A stretch of DNA of 64,000 nucleotides, taken from assembly GCF_042643265.1 (NCBI RefSeq), contig NZ_JBHRRZ010000010.1, positions 58,550 through 122,549 of the forward strand, given 5' to 3'. Made by a program: the position numbers and the translations under genes. Origin of the DNA: Virgibacillus_O sediminis. Lineage in GTDB: Bacteria > Bacillota > Bacilli > Bacillales > Amphibacillaceae. This document shows, piece after piece, positions 23,629-32,967 of this stretch (position 1 is the stretch's first letter; the number at the start of each line of letters is the position of its first letter). The notes below the pieces were generated by a model that was not told where the DNA came from, did no database searches, and saw only the letters and a program-made list of their open reading frames with translations.

Positions 23629-25293
23629 TTATTCAACAACAGGCAGTATGATCCGGGACGGCGTCTCTCCTCCATGGAACACCTTCTCAAATGCAACCTC
23701 CCCTCCAACAGCTGTTCTCGTCGTCTTCCCATTATTAAGGTTGACATCGAACATCGGCGCATTGCTTGCTGCAATTTCCACTCGGATATGATGGCCTGTT
23801 TGAAAACGGTATGCCGTATCATTAATATCAAGACCCAGGCGGACGGGCTTATCCGTTTCAGTGACGCTATGGCGATAGAATGTGTCGACCAGATTGTACA
23901 CCTTTCCGTCAGGCTCTACATCGGACAAACGGATGAAGACGTCAAGCAGAGGTGTTGGCGAAGACATCCATACGACTGCCCGAACTGTCCCAAGGATATC
24001 CAAATCCTCTTCCAGTACAGCACTCGTATACACAAGTACATCATCCCTGTCCTGCAGTTGGCCCTGCTCGAACATTCCGGATGATTGGCCGGCCATCAGT
24101 ACCCCGCCCCCATTGGTAGGAAATGGGTGCTCCGGATCCAATTTGAGCAAGCTTGCCGTACTTCCATGGTCCGGCTCGCCTTTCAGAAGGCCGTCTCCAT
24201 ACCTTGATTGTGAAGCTCCATCGCTGCTTAGATAGAACTCCTTCCTAGAGGAGATCGGAGGCCAGCTGTCAAAGCTCTCCCACCTTTCCTGGCCTGTTAA
24301 ATAAAGATGGACTTTTTCCTCCATCGGCAGTTGCTCATTCTTCAACCACTTATTAAACCAAGCAATATGGAGTTCTGTCGGATCCGTTATTCCATCTACG
24401 CCAATCTTTTCAGCCCCTCCTGCAAAAAATTTATCGCCTGCCCGGCCGCTCATTTCCTCATGAGTCCATGGGCCGATCCACAGCATACTTGTTCCTCCGT
24501 ATGCTTGGTACGCTTTCAAAGTAGGAGGCAGAAGTGCATCGAACCAGCCGCCCATGAACAATGCCGGTATTTTTACATCTGGAAGTTTGGAAAGCAAAGA
24601 CATTTTCTCGCGGTGTTCTTCCTTCACCAAGCCGTTGATGGCATCGAAAAAGAAAGACTCTGGGTCAAGATCCATCATTGGCGGCCATTCGTTGGCTGGA
24701 GCATAGTGCAGCCATTCCGGCAGTTCTTCGATATAGCGGGATACCTTCTCTAATTTCGGGTCACTTCTCCGGGCCAGCACATCCTCCATAATGGATGCGA
24801 TTGTCCATGTCTCTATATTTCCAACATTACTTGCCTGGGATCCGCCGCTTAACAATTCACTCCATGGATCCCCCATTGTCATTACTGGAGCTATAGCTTT
24901 TAAAGATGGAGGTGCTTCCACAGCAGCCGCCAGCTGGGTATATCCGTGATAGGACATACCGAATAAACCGACATCACCATTGCAGTACGGGAGCCTTGCA
25001 GCCCATTCAACTGCTTCATATCCATCCGAGCCCTCATGTATAAACGGGTAGAATTCACCGTCTGAAGCATAGCGGCCGCGGACATCCTGCAGGATAACAA
25101 CATAGCCTGCAGACACCATACGGGGAACACTTAAGTATTCATCGTAATAACGGCGGGTACGTTTGTCATACGGCAGCCGAATCATCAGCGCCGGAAAGCT
25201 TTCTTCCTGATTAGGGCGATAAATATCCGCCCGAAGCACCGTACCGTCTGATAAAATACATTCGACATTCGCTTCCATTATCATTTCTTTCAT
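23629..25293 (-). CDS. CocE/NonD-family hydrolase (S15 X-Pro dipeptidyl-peptidase-like)
   Basis: 554 residues from the ATG at 25293, with GGGAGGACAG upstream; the longer frame to 25371 has no ribosome site. Alpha/beta-hydrolase domain with oxyanion region YDKRTRRYYDEY, nucleophile Ser in GMSYHGY, WFDALLPP, and GPWTHEEMSG holding the likely catalytic His. A C-terminal jelly-roll domain (from FYLSSDGASQ) is typical of CocE and glutaryl-7-ACA acylases. Cytoplasmic, no signal peptide. Likely an esterase or amidase of unknown substrate. It precedes no obvious partner; the opuC operon ends just upstream. Confidence 0.87.
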   Translation of the reverse strand: MKEMIMEANVECILSDGTVLRADIYRPNQEESFPALMIRLPYDKRTRRYYDEYLSVPRMVSAGYVVILQDVRGRYASDGEFYPFIHEGSDGYEAVEWAARLPYCNGDVGLFGMSYHGYTQLAAAVEAPPSLKAIAPVMTMGDPWSELLSGGSQASNVGNIETWTIASIMEDVLARRSDPKLEKVSRYIEELPEWLHYAPANEWPPMMDLDPESFFFDAINGLVKEEHREKMSLLSKLPDVKIPALFMGGWFDALLPPTLKAYQAYGGTSMLWIGPWTHEEMSGRAGDKFFAGGAEKIGVDGITDPTELHIAWFNKWLKNEQLPMEEKVHLYLTGQERWESFDSWPPISSRKEFYLSSDGASQSRYGDGLLKGEPDHGSTASLLKLDPEHPFPTNGGGVLMAGQSSGMFEQGQLQDRDDVLVYTSAVLEEDLDILGTVRAVVWMSSPTPLLDVFIRLSDVEPDGKVYNLVDTFYRHSVTETDKPVRLGLDINDTAYRFQTGHHIRVEIAASNAPMFDVNLNNGKTTRTAVGGEVAFEKVFHGGETPSRIILPVVE

Positions 25294-25326
25294 TATACTG
25301 TCCTCCCTTTTCTTAAAAATAGAAAG

Positions 25327-25356
25327 ATGAGTACCTGAAATGATACAGGTACTCAT
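25327..25356 (-). terminator. Terminator of the opuC-type operon
   Basis: Perfect 11-base stem ATGAGTACCTG (25327-25337) with CAGGTACTCAT (25346-25356), then CTTTCTATTTTTAAG on the minus strand. Confidence 0.8.
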
Positions 25357-25371
25357 ACATTCAACAGGCAA

Positions 25372-26022
25372 TTATGAGGATTTAACGGGATTAAGCTTAC
25401 GTTCCAGCCATCCCATAAATAAATCGGTACAAATCGCCATTAAAGCGGTCGGTATTGCCCCAGCCAAGATTAGGGCGGTTCCGTCCGTTGCATTTGTGCC
25501 CCGGATAATGATAGCTCCAAGTCCTCCCGCTCCTACGAAAGCTCCTATGGCAGCTATGCCTATGCCTACAACTAATGCAGTTCTCAGCCCAGCCATAATT
25601 ACACTGATGGCAAGAGGGAGCTCTACCATGCGAAGCAGCTGGAACTTTGTCATTCCGGAAGCATGCCCAGCTTCAATGATTGATTGATCCACTTCCTTCA
25701 TCCCTACATACGTGTTCTGGGTAATTGGCAGAATGGAATAAAGCATAAGAGTCACAATTACCGTGTTTGGACCAAGCCCAAGCACAATCATCAATACTGC
25801 CAACGCCCCTAAGGCCGGTATGGTTTGAATAATATTCCCGAGGGCAAGCACCCATCCGCTTAACTTTTTATATTTGGCAATAAGAATGCCAAGCGGTATG
25901 GAGATAACCGCTGCAAACAGAACACCATAGGCGGCCATCAGAAAGTGCCGGTAAAACTGTGTCCATATATACCCGCCATTTGCTGAAACATACGTCACTA
26001 GTTGTTCCCATGTTTCCATCAT
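25372..26022 (-). CDS. opuCD: Osmoprotectant ABC transporter permease (OpuCD/ProW type)
   Basis: 216 residues, about five to six membrane helices, with the ATPase-contact region VDQSIIEAGHASGMTKFQLLRMVELPLA. Second permease of a quaternary-amine importer. Its start overlaps the end of the binding-protein gene by four bases, so the two are coupled. Last gene of the operon before a strong terminator. Confidence 0.9.
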   Translation of the reverse strand: MMETWEQLVTYVSANGGYIWTQFYRHFLMAAYGVLFAAVISIPLGILIAKYKKLSGWVLALGNIIQTIPALGALAVLMIVLGLGPNTVIVTLMLYSILPITQNTYVGMKEVDQSIIEAGHASGMTKFQLLRMVELPLAISVIMAGLRTALVVGIGIAAIGAFVGAGGLGAIIIRGTNATDGTALILAGAIPTALMAICTDLFMGWLERKLNPVKSS

Positions 26023-26945
26023 TCAGCAGCCACCTCACTTGATTCAAAATAATTGTTTTCTTCCAGGAATTCTTTTGCTACTTTTCCGGGATTCCCCAAC
26101 TCCACATCGACTTGATAGTTCAGTTCCTGCATCTTTTCTGTCGATATAGTGCCGGCCAGCTTATCCATTATTTCTCCTATTTCCGGATGTTTTTCCAACA
26201 GATCATTATGGACTACAGGTGATGTATCATATGGCGGGAAGAACTGCCGGTCGTCCTCCAGCACCTTCAGGTCAAACTCCTTGATACGTCCATCAGATGA
26301 GTAAGCCAGGACGACATCCATATGTCCGCTTGCGTTCGCCTGGTAGACAAGCCCAATACTCATCGGATATGCTGCTCCGAACTCAAAGTAAGTTTCCTGG
26401 AAGCCATCATACCCATCACCTTTCCGGTTGATCCAGGCGGTATCCACCCCGAATTTCAAGTCATCAGCATAGGGCTCCAGGTCTGAAATAGTCTCTATTC
26501 CTTCTTTCTCTGCGAATTCCTGTGTGACCGCTACGGAATAGCTGTTTTCGAATCCATAGGAATTCCCCCACGTTTGATCGAACTGCTTATCGAATTCAGT
26601 TTGTACTATATTCATTGCCTTCTCGGGGTCTGTTACTGGGTCCATCCCCAGTGCCCCGGATAGATCTGTCCCGGTATAACGTGTGGAAGTCATATCCAAA
26701 TCATCCGTGGTCATACCTTGGTGCTGCAATATGGAAGAACCGAGATTAGTTACAAGCTGTGTTTCCAAGTCGGTCTCCCTTTCTATCATAATTGAAAGCA
26801 TTTCCGCCATGATTTCCGATTCAGCCGTACCAAGAGCCCCGATACGTACTGTTTCCTCTTCCGGACCCACTAGCCCTGGCAAAGAACAACCAGAAACGGT
26901 GAGAAAGGCGAAAGCTGCGAAAATATGAAGTATCCTTTTTTTCAT
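26019..26945 (-). CDS. opuCC: Osmoprotectant-binding lipoprotein (OpuCC type)
   Basis: 308 residues with lipobox TVSGCS (Cys about 20). OpuAC-like binding fold: GALGTAESEIMAEML, then STRYTGTDLSGALGM, as in Bacillus OpuBC/OpuCC, which bind choline, carnitine, glycine betaine or ectoine. Ribosome site AGAAGGAAGG. Lies between the two permease genes, the normal opuC order. Which osmolyte it prefers cannot be read by eye. Confidence 0.92.
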   Translation of the reverse strand: MKKRILHIFAAFAFLTVSGCSLPGLVGPEEETVRIGALGTAESEIMAEMLSIMIERETDLETQLVTNLGSSILQHQGMTTDDLDMTSTRYTGTDLSGALGMDPVTDPEKAMNIVQTEFDKQFDQTWGNSYGFENSYSVAVTQEFAEKEGIETISDLEPYADDLKFGVDTAWINRKGDGYDGFQETYFEFGAAYPMSIGLVYQANASGHMDVVLAYSSDGRIKEFDLKVLEDDRQFFPPYDTSPVVHNDLLEKHPEIGEIMDKLAGTISTEKMQELNYQVDVELGNPGKVAKEFLEENNYFESSEVAAE

Positions 26946-26963
26946 AGGTGTTCACCTTCCTTC

Positions 26964-27608
26964 TTAGGTTGTTTGATAAGTTTCTTTCCATCCTTTAGGG
27001 GTCAACTTCCTCTCCAGCATCGAAAGGAGCCTGTCGGCCAAAAGAGCCATGATCGTAGCAGGAATGGTACCGGCTATAATCAGCTCAGGCTGGTATAAGT
27101 TCATTCCATCAAAAATGAAGTCACCCAGACCGCCGCCGCCGACAAATGCAGCAAGAGCCGCCCATCCAATTAGGTAAACAGTCGAGAGCCGAATGCCTGC
27201 CATGATGACAGGGAGTGCCAATGGAAGTTCAATCTTCATAATCGATTCCCAATTATTCATCCCCATCCCTTTACCAGCTTCCTTTACATTGCTGTCCACA
27301 CCGCTGACCCCCGTATAAGTGTTTCGTAAAATCGGAAGCAGGGAATAGAAGAAGAGAGCAATAATCGCCGGCAGCTTTCCAATCCCCAGTAATGGAATAA
27401 AGAATGCTAAGATTGCCAGACTTGGAATGGTCTGCAGAATTCCTATAAAGGAAATAAGCCTGTCAGCAATCTTCGGAATACGTGTCAACAGTACACCAAG
27501 CGGTACAGCTACAAGTACACCCAACAGCATGGCAGCAAGAGAAACATATAAATGCTCACCAGTTTTGACCAATAAATCTGAGCCATGTTGCGTAAAAAAT
27601 TCCATCAT
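26964..27608 (-). CDS. opuCB: Osmoprotectant ABC transporter permease (OpuCB type)
   Basis: About 214 residues. The ATG at 27608 is eight bases from AGGAGG; an in-frame ATG at 27614 is too close. Membrane helices and the coupling segment VDSNVKEAGKGMGMNNWESIMKIELPLA. Follows the ATPase gene by about a dozen bases. Forms the channel with OpuCD. Confidence 0.9.
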   Translation of the reverse strand: MMEFFTQHGSDLLVKTGEHLYVSLAAMLLGVLVAVPLGVLLTRIPKIADRLISFIGILQTIPSLAILAFFIPLLGIGKLPAIIALFFYSLLPILRNTYTGVSGVDSNVKEAGKGMGMNNWESIMKIELPLALPVIMAGIRLSTVYLIGWAALAAFVGGGGLGDFIFDGMNLYQPELIIAGTIPATIMALLADRLLSMLERKLTPKGWKETYQTT

Positions 27609-27620
27609 GTTCATTACCTC

Positions 27621-28775
27621 CTATTCTGCAGCAGCGATGGTCTCTTCAAGCTCTGTACCTTCGCCCCAAATCGTGTCATAGACGATGTCTGCCAAAGATG
27701 CCCGTGTAACAATACCTACGAGCTTTGAAGATTCATCGACAACAGGGACATATTTAATCCCTCGTCTCAATATCTTGTGTACCGTGTCCCGCAATAAGCT
27801 GTCCTGGGAAACAGAGAATAATTCCTTTTCCATCACTTCCTCCACACTGGAAGCTTTCTTATAATTCATATTGATCATTTCCACATCAATATAGCCTCTG
27901 AGTACATAATCCGAATCTACTGCAAGCAGGGAATCTACGCGGGCCTCCCGCATTTTGGAAATGGCCGTTTTCAATGTTTCCCCTGTTCCAACTGTAATCG
28001 GTGAATCCCCCATGATTTGACCAACGGTAGTGACGTCAGGCCGCCCCTGGATCAAGCGCTCTTTTCCTAGGAAAGCTTCTACGAATTCATTGGCCGGATT
28101 ACGCAAAATTTCTTCCGGACTCGCTGCCTGGACTACTTCTCCTGCACGCATGATGACTACTTTATCCGCCAGTTTCAGCGCTTCGTCCATATCGTGGGTG
28201 ACAAAAACAATCGTTTTGTCCAACTCTTTCTGAAGCTTCTTAAATTCTTCCTGAAGCGAGTCCCTGGTAATCGGGTCAAGGGCACCAAAAGGCTCATCCA
28301 TTAAAATCAATGGTGGATCTGCTGCCAGGGCACGAAGCACCCCAATCCGCTGCTGCTGTCCTCCGCTCAATTCATGTGGATACTTTTCCAGATATTCTTC
28401 TGGGAGATTAACCAGTGCCAGCAATTCCTTTGCCCTGGCGTCCTTTTTGTCCTCTGACCAGTTCTGCAATGTGCCGACAAGGACAATATTTTCTTTGATA
28501 GTCATATGTGGCATCAGCCCGATTTGCTGTATGACATATCCAATAGAACGTCTTAACGCCACCGGATCCTGCTTCGTTATATCTTCTCCATTCACCAAGA
28601 TGCTTCCATCTGTTATGTCTATCAAGCGGTTGACCATTTTCATCGTTGTCGTTTTTCCACATCCGCTCGGTCCTATGAAACAGACAAATTCTCCCTTTTC
28701 TATTTTGAGATTTAAATCTTTAACAGCTGTTTCTTCACCGTTATATCGTTTAGTTACACTTTTAAACTCCAACAT
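27621..28775 (-). CDS. opuCA: Osmoprotectant ABC transporter ATPase (OpuCA type) with CBS domains
   Basis: 384 residues. ATPase domain with Walker A GPSGCGKTT, signature LSGGQQQR, Walker B LILMDEPFGALD and switch His in VTHDMDEA. Two C-terminal CBS domains (about residues 255-375; MGDSPITVGTGETLK and LFSVSQDSLLRDTV) are typical of the OpuCA/ProV group, where they sense ionic strength or nucleotides. GGAGGTG precedes the ATG. First gene of opuCABCD, divergent from gbsR, which probably represses it. Confidence 0.94.
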   Translation of the reverse strand: MLEFKSVTKRYNGEETAVKDLNLKIEKGEFVCFIGPSGCGKTTTMKMVNRLIDITDGSILVNGEDITKQDPVALRRSIGYVIQQIGLMPHMTIKENIVLVGTLQNWSEDKKDARAKELLALVNLPEEYLEKYPHELSGGQQQRIGVLRALAADPPLILMDEPFGALDPITRDSLQEEFKKLQKELDKTIVFVTHDMDEALKLADKVVIMRAGEVVQAASPEEILRNPANEFVEAFLGKERLIQGRPDVTTVGQIMGDSPITVGTGETLKTAISKMREARVDSLLAVDSDYVLRGYIDVEMINMNYKKASSVEEVMEKELFSVSQDSLLRDTVHKILRRGIKYVPVVDESSKLVGIVTRASLADIVYDTIWGEGTELEETIAAAE

Positions 28776-29024
28776 GTCCGTACACCTCCGTGTTTGATTT
28801 TCCTGTTGAATGCCTATTTAAGTATAAGCATTTAGACCCGAAAACCAAACAGCTGTATAACCTCATAATTACGTAAAAATTATACAATTTTAATTTTATA
28901 GATTGCATAAACTTTATATCTTAGTATTCCTTCTATTTCCTCGCTGTCAGACCATGCTCTGTTATTTCCATTTTGAATACAAGAATGTTATTGTAGCGTA
29001 AAACATACTCAGGGGATGGAGTTT
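28776..29024. promoter_or_regulatory. Divergent promoter region of opuC and gbsR
   Basis: AT-rich 249-base spacer with several TATAAT-like stretches (for example around 28855-28920 on the minus strand). No clean operator palindrome was identified. GbsR-type regulators often act on such divergent regions. Confidence 0.4.
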
Positions 29025-29603
29025 ATGAGTTCAAAAAAAGAAGAGCTAATAATGGAAGAGTTGAAGCGAGCTGAGGATCAGATTTCAGACAGGATTGCAG
29101 ATAACATGAAAACTTTTGGAGTATCTTCGACAGTCGGCAGGCTGCTGGGGATCATTTACCTTAACCGGAAACCAATGACCTTGGATGAGCTTGCTGAAGA
29201 AACAGGGATGAGCAAAACAAGAATGAGTCAGGTTATGCGACAAATGATGGCATTAAATATTGCGGAAAAAGAGTTTGTTAAAGGCAGCAGAAAGGAACAT
29301 TACCGTGTGGAGAATGACTATGTCCAAACCTTCATTTCCCTGTTCACCACTAATTGGCGAGAAGTCGTCAGCAAAAACTCCCAATTAGCAAGACGGCTTC
29401 AAGAGCAGCTGAACCAGGTAGAGAACATGTATGATGGGGAACTGTCTGAACCAACACAGAAAAAGAAAGAAGAACTGGAAAATGAACTGGAAGAATGGAC
29501 CACTTATTATGATTGGATCAGCAGACTGGTTGATTTCTTCGAGAGCGGAGAAATACTTGACTCAGTTCCATTAAAGCGCAAATCTCCAAAAGATGATAAA
29601 TAA
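29025..29603 (+). CDS. GbsR/OpcR-family transcriptional repressor
   Basis: 192 residues from the ATG at 29025, eight bases after AGGGG; an in-frame ATG at 29016 abuts that site and is unlikely. MarR-like winged helix (PMTLDELAEETGMSKTRMSQVMRQM, about residues 50-75) followed by a coiled-coil dimer region. In Bacillus subtilis GbsR and OpcR repress betaine synthesis and opuC/opuB and respond to choline. Divergence from opuCA strongly suggests it controls that operon. Confidence 0.9.
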   Translation: MSSKKEELIMEELKRAEDQISDRIADNMKTFGVSSTVGRLLGIIYLNRKPMTLDELAEETGMSKTRMSQVMRQMMALNIAEKEFVKGSRKEHYRVENDYVQTFISLFTTNWREVVSKNSQLARRLQEQLNQVENMYDGELSEPTQKKKEELENELEEWTTYYDWISRLVDFFESGEILDSVPLKRKSPKDDK

Positions 29604-29614
29604 TAATAAATAAA

Positions 29615-29655
29615 CAGGGCCGCGGGATTTCCATTTAATCCCGCAGCCCTGTTTT
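29615..29655. terminator. Terminator between gbsR and the Gfo/Idh/MocA gene
   Basis: Stem CAGGGC-GCGGGATT with AATCCCGC-GCCCTG, seven-base loop, followed by TTTTG. A-rich left flank suggests it can act on both strands. Confidence 0.85.
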
Positions 29656-29673
29656 GACGTTTTCATCTATTAA

Positions 29674-30645
29674 TTATTGGAAGTAGATGCCTGCCTTCTT
29701 TCGGGCTTTTTCTAAAGCCTTTACGGTCAGGAGGCTCCTCTCCATAAGTTCCTCATAATACTCTCTATTATTATCTTTTATCATATCTACAAATGCTTCT
29801 ACTTCATAGACCATATCATTTTCTGATTGATGGCCGGCCCTTTCTTCCGCCGTCTTGGACTTTCTGTCATAAAAGGCCAAGGAAGTAATTGGCGCTAAAT
29901 GGTCCATTGTCCAAGTACCGTCCTCCCCATGTATTTCTGATGGAATTCGAGCCTGGGCAATTTTAGAACACATGATAGTGATACAGAAGTCCCGATACGC
30001 AGCAACCAATGTTCCGCTCCCGTCCAGTCCATTATCCAATTTAACCGGGAAATAGTCCACTTCTTCGGGTTCTCCAAATAAATCGATCGCCATACTTAAA
30101 GGATATACACCCAGATCCATCAATGCTCCACCTGCAAAAGCAGGTGAAAAAACATTCGGCTGTTTGCCGTCCTTAAAAGCATCATACTTGGAAGAATACT
30201 GCACGTACTGGAGAAGGGCACTGCGTATTTCCCCCGCCTTGGAAAGGTTCTTTTTTAGCTGTTGATAATTCGGGGAAAAGAGATGGCGGTATCCTTCTAT
30301 TATATACAAGTTTTCTTTGTCAGCTGCCTGCTTGACCATCTGCCATTCTCTTTCCGTAATGGCCATAGGCTTTTCGCAGAAGACATGTTTACCCTTCTCT
30401 AGACACTGAAGGATCTGCTCAGCATGCATACTGTTAGGTGAGGCGATATAAATAAAATCCGAGCGGTCTCCGAGCATTTCATCGATATCATCGTACCATT
30501 GAGATGCTCCATGTTTTTTTGCAAATTCCTCTGCCTTTTCTCCTGCCCTGGAATATACGGAAAGCAGTTCTGCTTTGCCGGACTGTTGTGCTGCTTCTAT
30601 AAAACTCTCGGTTATCCAGCTGGTACCGATGGTAGAGAATTTCAT
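29674..30645 (-). CDS. Gfo/Idh/MocA-family oxidoreductase (second)
   Basis: 323 residues. N-terminal Rossmann fold (STIGTSWITESFIEAA), EKP motif in CEKPMAITE, and GGALMDLGVYPLSMAIDLFG with the usual catalytic Asp/Tyr region. AAGGAGG precedes the ATG. Probably co-transcribed with the YtzI-like gene 24 bases upstream. Substrate unknown; no sugar transporter is next to it. Confidence 0.87.
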   Translation of the reverse strand: MKFSTIGTSWITESFIEAAQQSGKAELLSVYSRAGEKAEEFAKKHGASQWYDDIDEMLGDRSDFIYIASPNSMHAEQILQCLEKGKHVFCEKPMAITEREWQMVKQAADKENLYIIEGYRHLFSPNYQQLKKNLSKAGEIRSALLQYVQYSSKYDAFKDGKQPNVFSPAFAGGALMDLGVYPLSMAIDLFGEPEEVDYFPVKLDNGLDGSGTLVAAYRDFCITIMCSKIAQARIPSEIHGEDGTWTMDHLAPITSLAFYDRKSKTAEERAGHQSENDMVYEVEAFVDMIKDNNREYYEELMERSLLTVKALEKARKKAGIYFQ

Positions 30646-30669
30646 GATTCCTTCCTCCTTACTAGTGAC

Positions 30670-30816
30670 TCATTTTTCATTTTTCTCTTCATCATTCTTC
30701 TCATTTGGATGGGGATCAATCGTATGCTTGTATTCATAGCCTTTTGAAATCGTAAGCAATGATAAAACTAATACAAGAGCTGATATGACCACGGCAGCTG
30801 TTATATACATCCACAA
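30670..30816 (-). CDS. YtzI-like small membrane protein
   Basis: 48 residues from a TTG start at 30816 with AGGAGG eight bases upstream; an ATG two codons later is badly spaced. One N-terminal membrane helix (ITAAVVISALVLVLSLL) followed by TISKGYEYKHTIDPHP and a charged tail. The TISKGY-YKHTIDP pattern is that of the short YtzI family of Bacillus as I remember it; function unknown. Confidence 0.7.
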   Translation of the reverse strand: MWMYITAAVVISALVLVLSLLTISKGYEYKHTIDPHPNEKNDEEKNEK

Positions 30817-30830
30817 TTGCTATACCTCCT

Positions 30831-31227
30831 TTTATAGAAGCTTTTCCTTGCCAATTATATTTTCCATTGCAATCCTACCCTTTCCCTACTATTTTGTCTA
30901 TAACCAATAAGATTGGCAATATACAGATAACTATGTTTTACCCATGGCGAATTTTAGGGAAAATATAGTATTTCCGTTTATAGTGAAGCATAAATCTGTA
31001 AATAAGAGACAAGTCCAAGCTAGTCCATAATTTGCCGGTTTATTAGGAATTATCAAAATATACTGCGTTTGTACTCAGATAAATTTACCGATAACATTAT
31101 AATATGATTGATATGTACTTAAATTTTGATCAGCTTCATCTTTTTTTTAGCGTTTCAGCGGTGATATATACCTAGTAGAAAAGTCACTGCAAAGTACCAA
31201 CCAAACTTAAGGGGAGGTCAAAAAGAA
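30831..31227 (+). promoter_or_regulatory. Leader and promoter region of the ehu operon
   Basis: About 400 AT-rich bases without a supported gene. It must hold the ehuB promoter. TATAAT-like sequences occur at 31098-31104 (ATTATAATATG). No riboswitch or clear operator was recognised. Confidence 0.35.
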
Positions 31228-32139
31228 ATGAAAAAATTACTATTTACATCCTTTTTAGCACTCATGCTTCTCGTGCTCGCTGCCTGTGGAGATGAATCAA
31301 GCGGTGAGAATGGCGACAGCGGTTCAGGATCAGAGGGAGATAATGCTAGCAGCAAACTGGAACAGCTTCAAGAGGCCGGTACAGTAACAATCGGCTTTGC
31401 CAATGAAGCTCCATACGCTTATGAAGAAAACGGGGAGCTTAAAGGCGCTTCTGTTGATATTGCCAAAGCAGTCTTCGAGGAACTTGGAATCGATAATATG
31501 GAATCCAAGCTTGCCGATTTCAGCCAGCTGATCCCAGGCCTTCAGGCGGGACAGTTTGATGTAGTTACAGCCGGGATGGCAATCCAGCCTGGACGCTGTG
31601 AGAATGCAGCATTTAGTGAGCCGACCATGCAATACGGGGAAGGGCTGATTGTACAGGCAGGCAACCCGCTCGGACTAGAAAGCTATAAGGATATTGCGGA
31701 GAATCCGGATGCAACCGTAGTTGTAATGGAAGGCGCCACGGAATATGAATTTCTGAAATCCGAGGGAGTCAGTGATGACCAGATCCAAACAGCTTCTGAT
31801 ATCCCTGCAACATTCTCAGCTGTAGAATCCGGTCGCGCGGATGCTACTACCGGTACAGAAATGACGGTTAAAATGGCCCTGAAATCAGCGGATACGGACG
31901 GCCTTGAATTCGTGGAGAGCTTTGAGCAGCCTGACATCGAAGGGGTGCCAAGCTACGGAGCTGCCGCATTCAACCAAGCAGATACCGATTTGCGCGATGC
32001 ATATAACGAAGTATTGAAACAACTGAAGGAAGATGGCACAGTTGCTGAACTTCTGGAAGCAAATGGATTCAGTGAAGAAAGCAACATGGTAGAACCTGGT
32101 GAGGTAACAACTGAGCAGATCTGCAACGGAGAAGTTTAA
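31228..32139 (+). CDS. ehuB: Ectoine/hydroxyectoine ABC transporter binding lipoprotein (EhuB type)
   Basis: 303 residues, lipobox LVLAACG (Cys about 20), then a family 3 solute-binding domain. TVTIGFANEAPYAYEENGE, FSQLIPGLQAGQFDVVTAGMAIQPGRCENAAFSEP and AGNPLGLESYKD follow EhuB of Sinorhizobium as remembered, including the conserved GM-I-P-RC. Strong ribosome site GGGGAGG. It leads ehuBCDA. In Bacillaceae this importer provides ectoines as osmolyte or nutrient, fitting the opuC genes next door. Confidence 0.85.
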   Translation: MKKLLFTSFLALMLLVLAACGDESSGENGDSGSGSEGDNASSKLEQLQEAGTVTIGFANEAPYAYEENGELKGASVDIAKAVFEELGIDNMESKLADFSQLIPGLQAGQFDVVTAGMAIQPGRCENAAFSEPTMQYGEGLIVQAGNPLGLESYKDIAENPDATVVVMEGATEYEFLKSEGVSDDQIQTASDIPATFSAVESGRADATTGTEMTVKMALKSADTDGLEFVESFEQPDIEGVPSYGAAAFNQADTDLRDAYNEVLKQLKEDGTVAELLEANGFSEESNMVEPGEVTTEQICNGEV

Positions 32140-32196
32140 TCCACTGAGCATCCAGTGCATTAGTCTATTAAACTATAAGTTGAACTAAGACTCCAT

Positions 32197-32246
32197 AGGG
32201 TCCGGTTCCCTCACCCAGGGAGCCAGGCCCTTTCGTTTTTATTGAA
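32197..32246 (+). terminator. Intra-operon hairpin between ehuB and ehuC
   Basis: AGGGTCCGGTTCCCT pairs with AGGGAGCCAGGCCCT (with some G-U pairs) and is followed by TTTCGTTTTTATT. A partial terminator here would give more binding protein than permease, a common design. Confidence 0.65.
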
Positions 32247-32298
32247 ACATTTACTCCCTTAATAGGGACTTTTCTTAAAAGAGAGAATAGAAAAAGGA

Positions 32299-32967
32299 GT
32301 GATCACCATTAATGCAATTATAGATATCTTTCCCCAGCTCATGAGAGGATTGGGCGTCACTATTACCGTACTTCTGGGCGCCGCATTTTTTGGGTATCTG
32401 ATGGCATTTGTCGCCGGGCTGTGCCGACTTTCACAGAACATGTTCATTCGGAAGTTTACCGGATTTTACGTGGAAATATTTCGGGGCACTTCCCTAATTG
32501 TACAGCTTTTCTGGCTTTACTACGCAATTCCGATGCTGTTCAATATTCAGCTCGGCAGCAACTGGTGGGCAGGTGTTATTGCCATTGCCTTGAACTATGG
32601 AGCCTACATGTCTGAAGTAGTCCGAGGCTCCATCCTTTCCGTGGCCAAAGGTCAGACAGAGGCAGCGACAGCCTTGAATATGTCGAGGTTCCAGCGTATG
32701 CGGCTCGTTATTTTTCCGCAGGCTGTCCGCATGATGCTGCCGGAATTCGGAAACTATCTGATTCAAATGCTTAAGGCAACATCTCTCGTATCGTTGATTG
32801 GAATGACGGATGTTCTTTATTATGGGGACATATATCGAAGTTCGAACCTTTCGGAAGCACCGATTGTCTATTTGCTAGTATTAGTATTATACTTTATTCT
32901 CGCACTGCCATTAATTTGGCTAACTCGAAAAGGAGAAAAGATTTCCAAGAAAGGGGTGGCTAGCTGA
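32299..32967 (+). CDS. ehuC: Ectoine/hydroxyectoine ABC transporter permease (EhuC type)
   Basis: 222 residues, His/Glu/Gln/Arg/opine-type permease (GVTITVLLGAAFFGYLMAF, EIFRGTSLIVQLFWLYYAIP, NYGAYMSEVVRGSILSVAKGQTEAATAL). The start is unclear: the GTG at 32299 overlaps the only good ribosome site (AAGGAG), while an ATT codon at 32308 is eight bases past it and is the best-spaced frame position. Its TGA overlaps the ATG of ehuD (TGATG). Confidence 0.85.
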   Translation: MITINAIIDIFPQLMRGLGVTITVLLGAAFFGYLMAFVAGLCRLSQNMFIRKFTGFYVEIFRGTSLIVQLFWLYYAIPMLFNIQLGSNWWAGVIAIALNYGAYMSEVVRGSILSVAKGQTEAATALNMSRFQRMRLVIFPQAVRMMLPEFGNYLIQMLKATSLVSLIGMTDVLYYGDIYRSSNLSEAPIVYLLVLVLYFILALPLIWLTRKGEKISKKGVAS

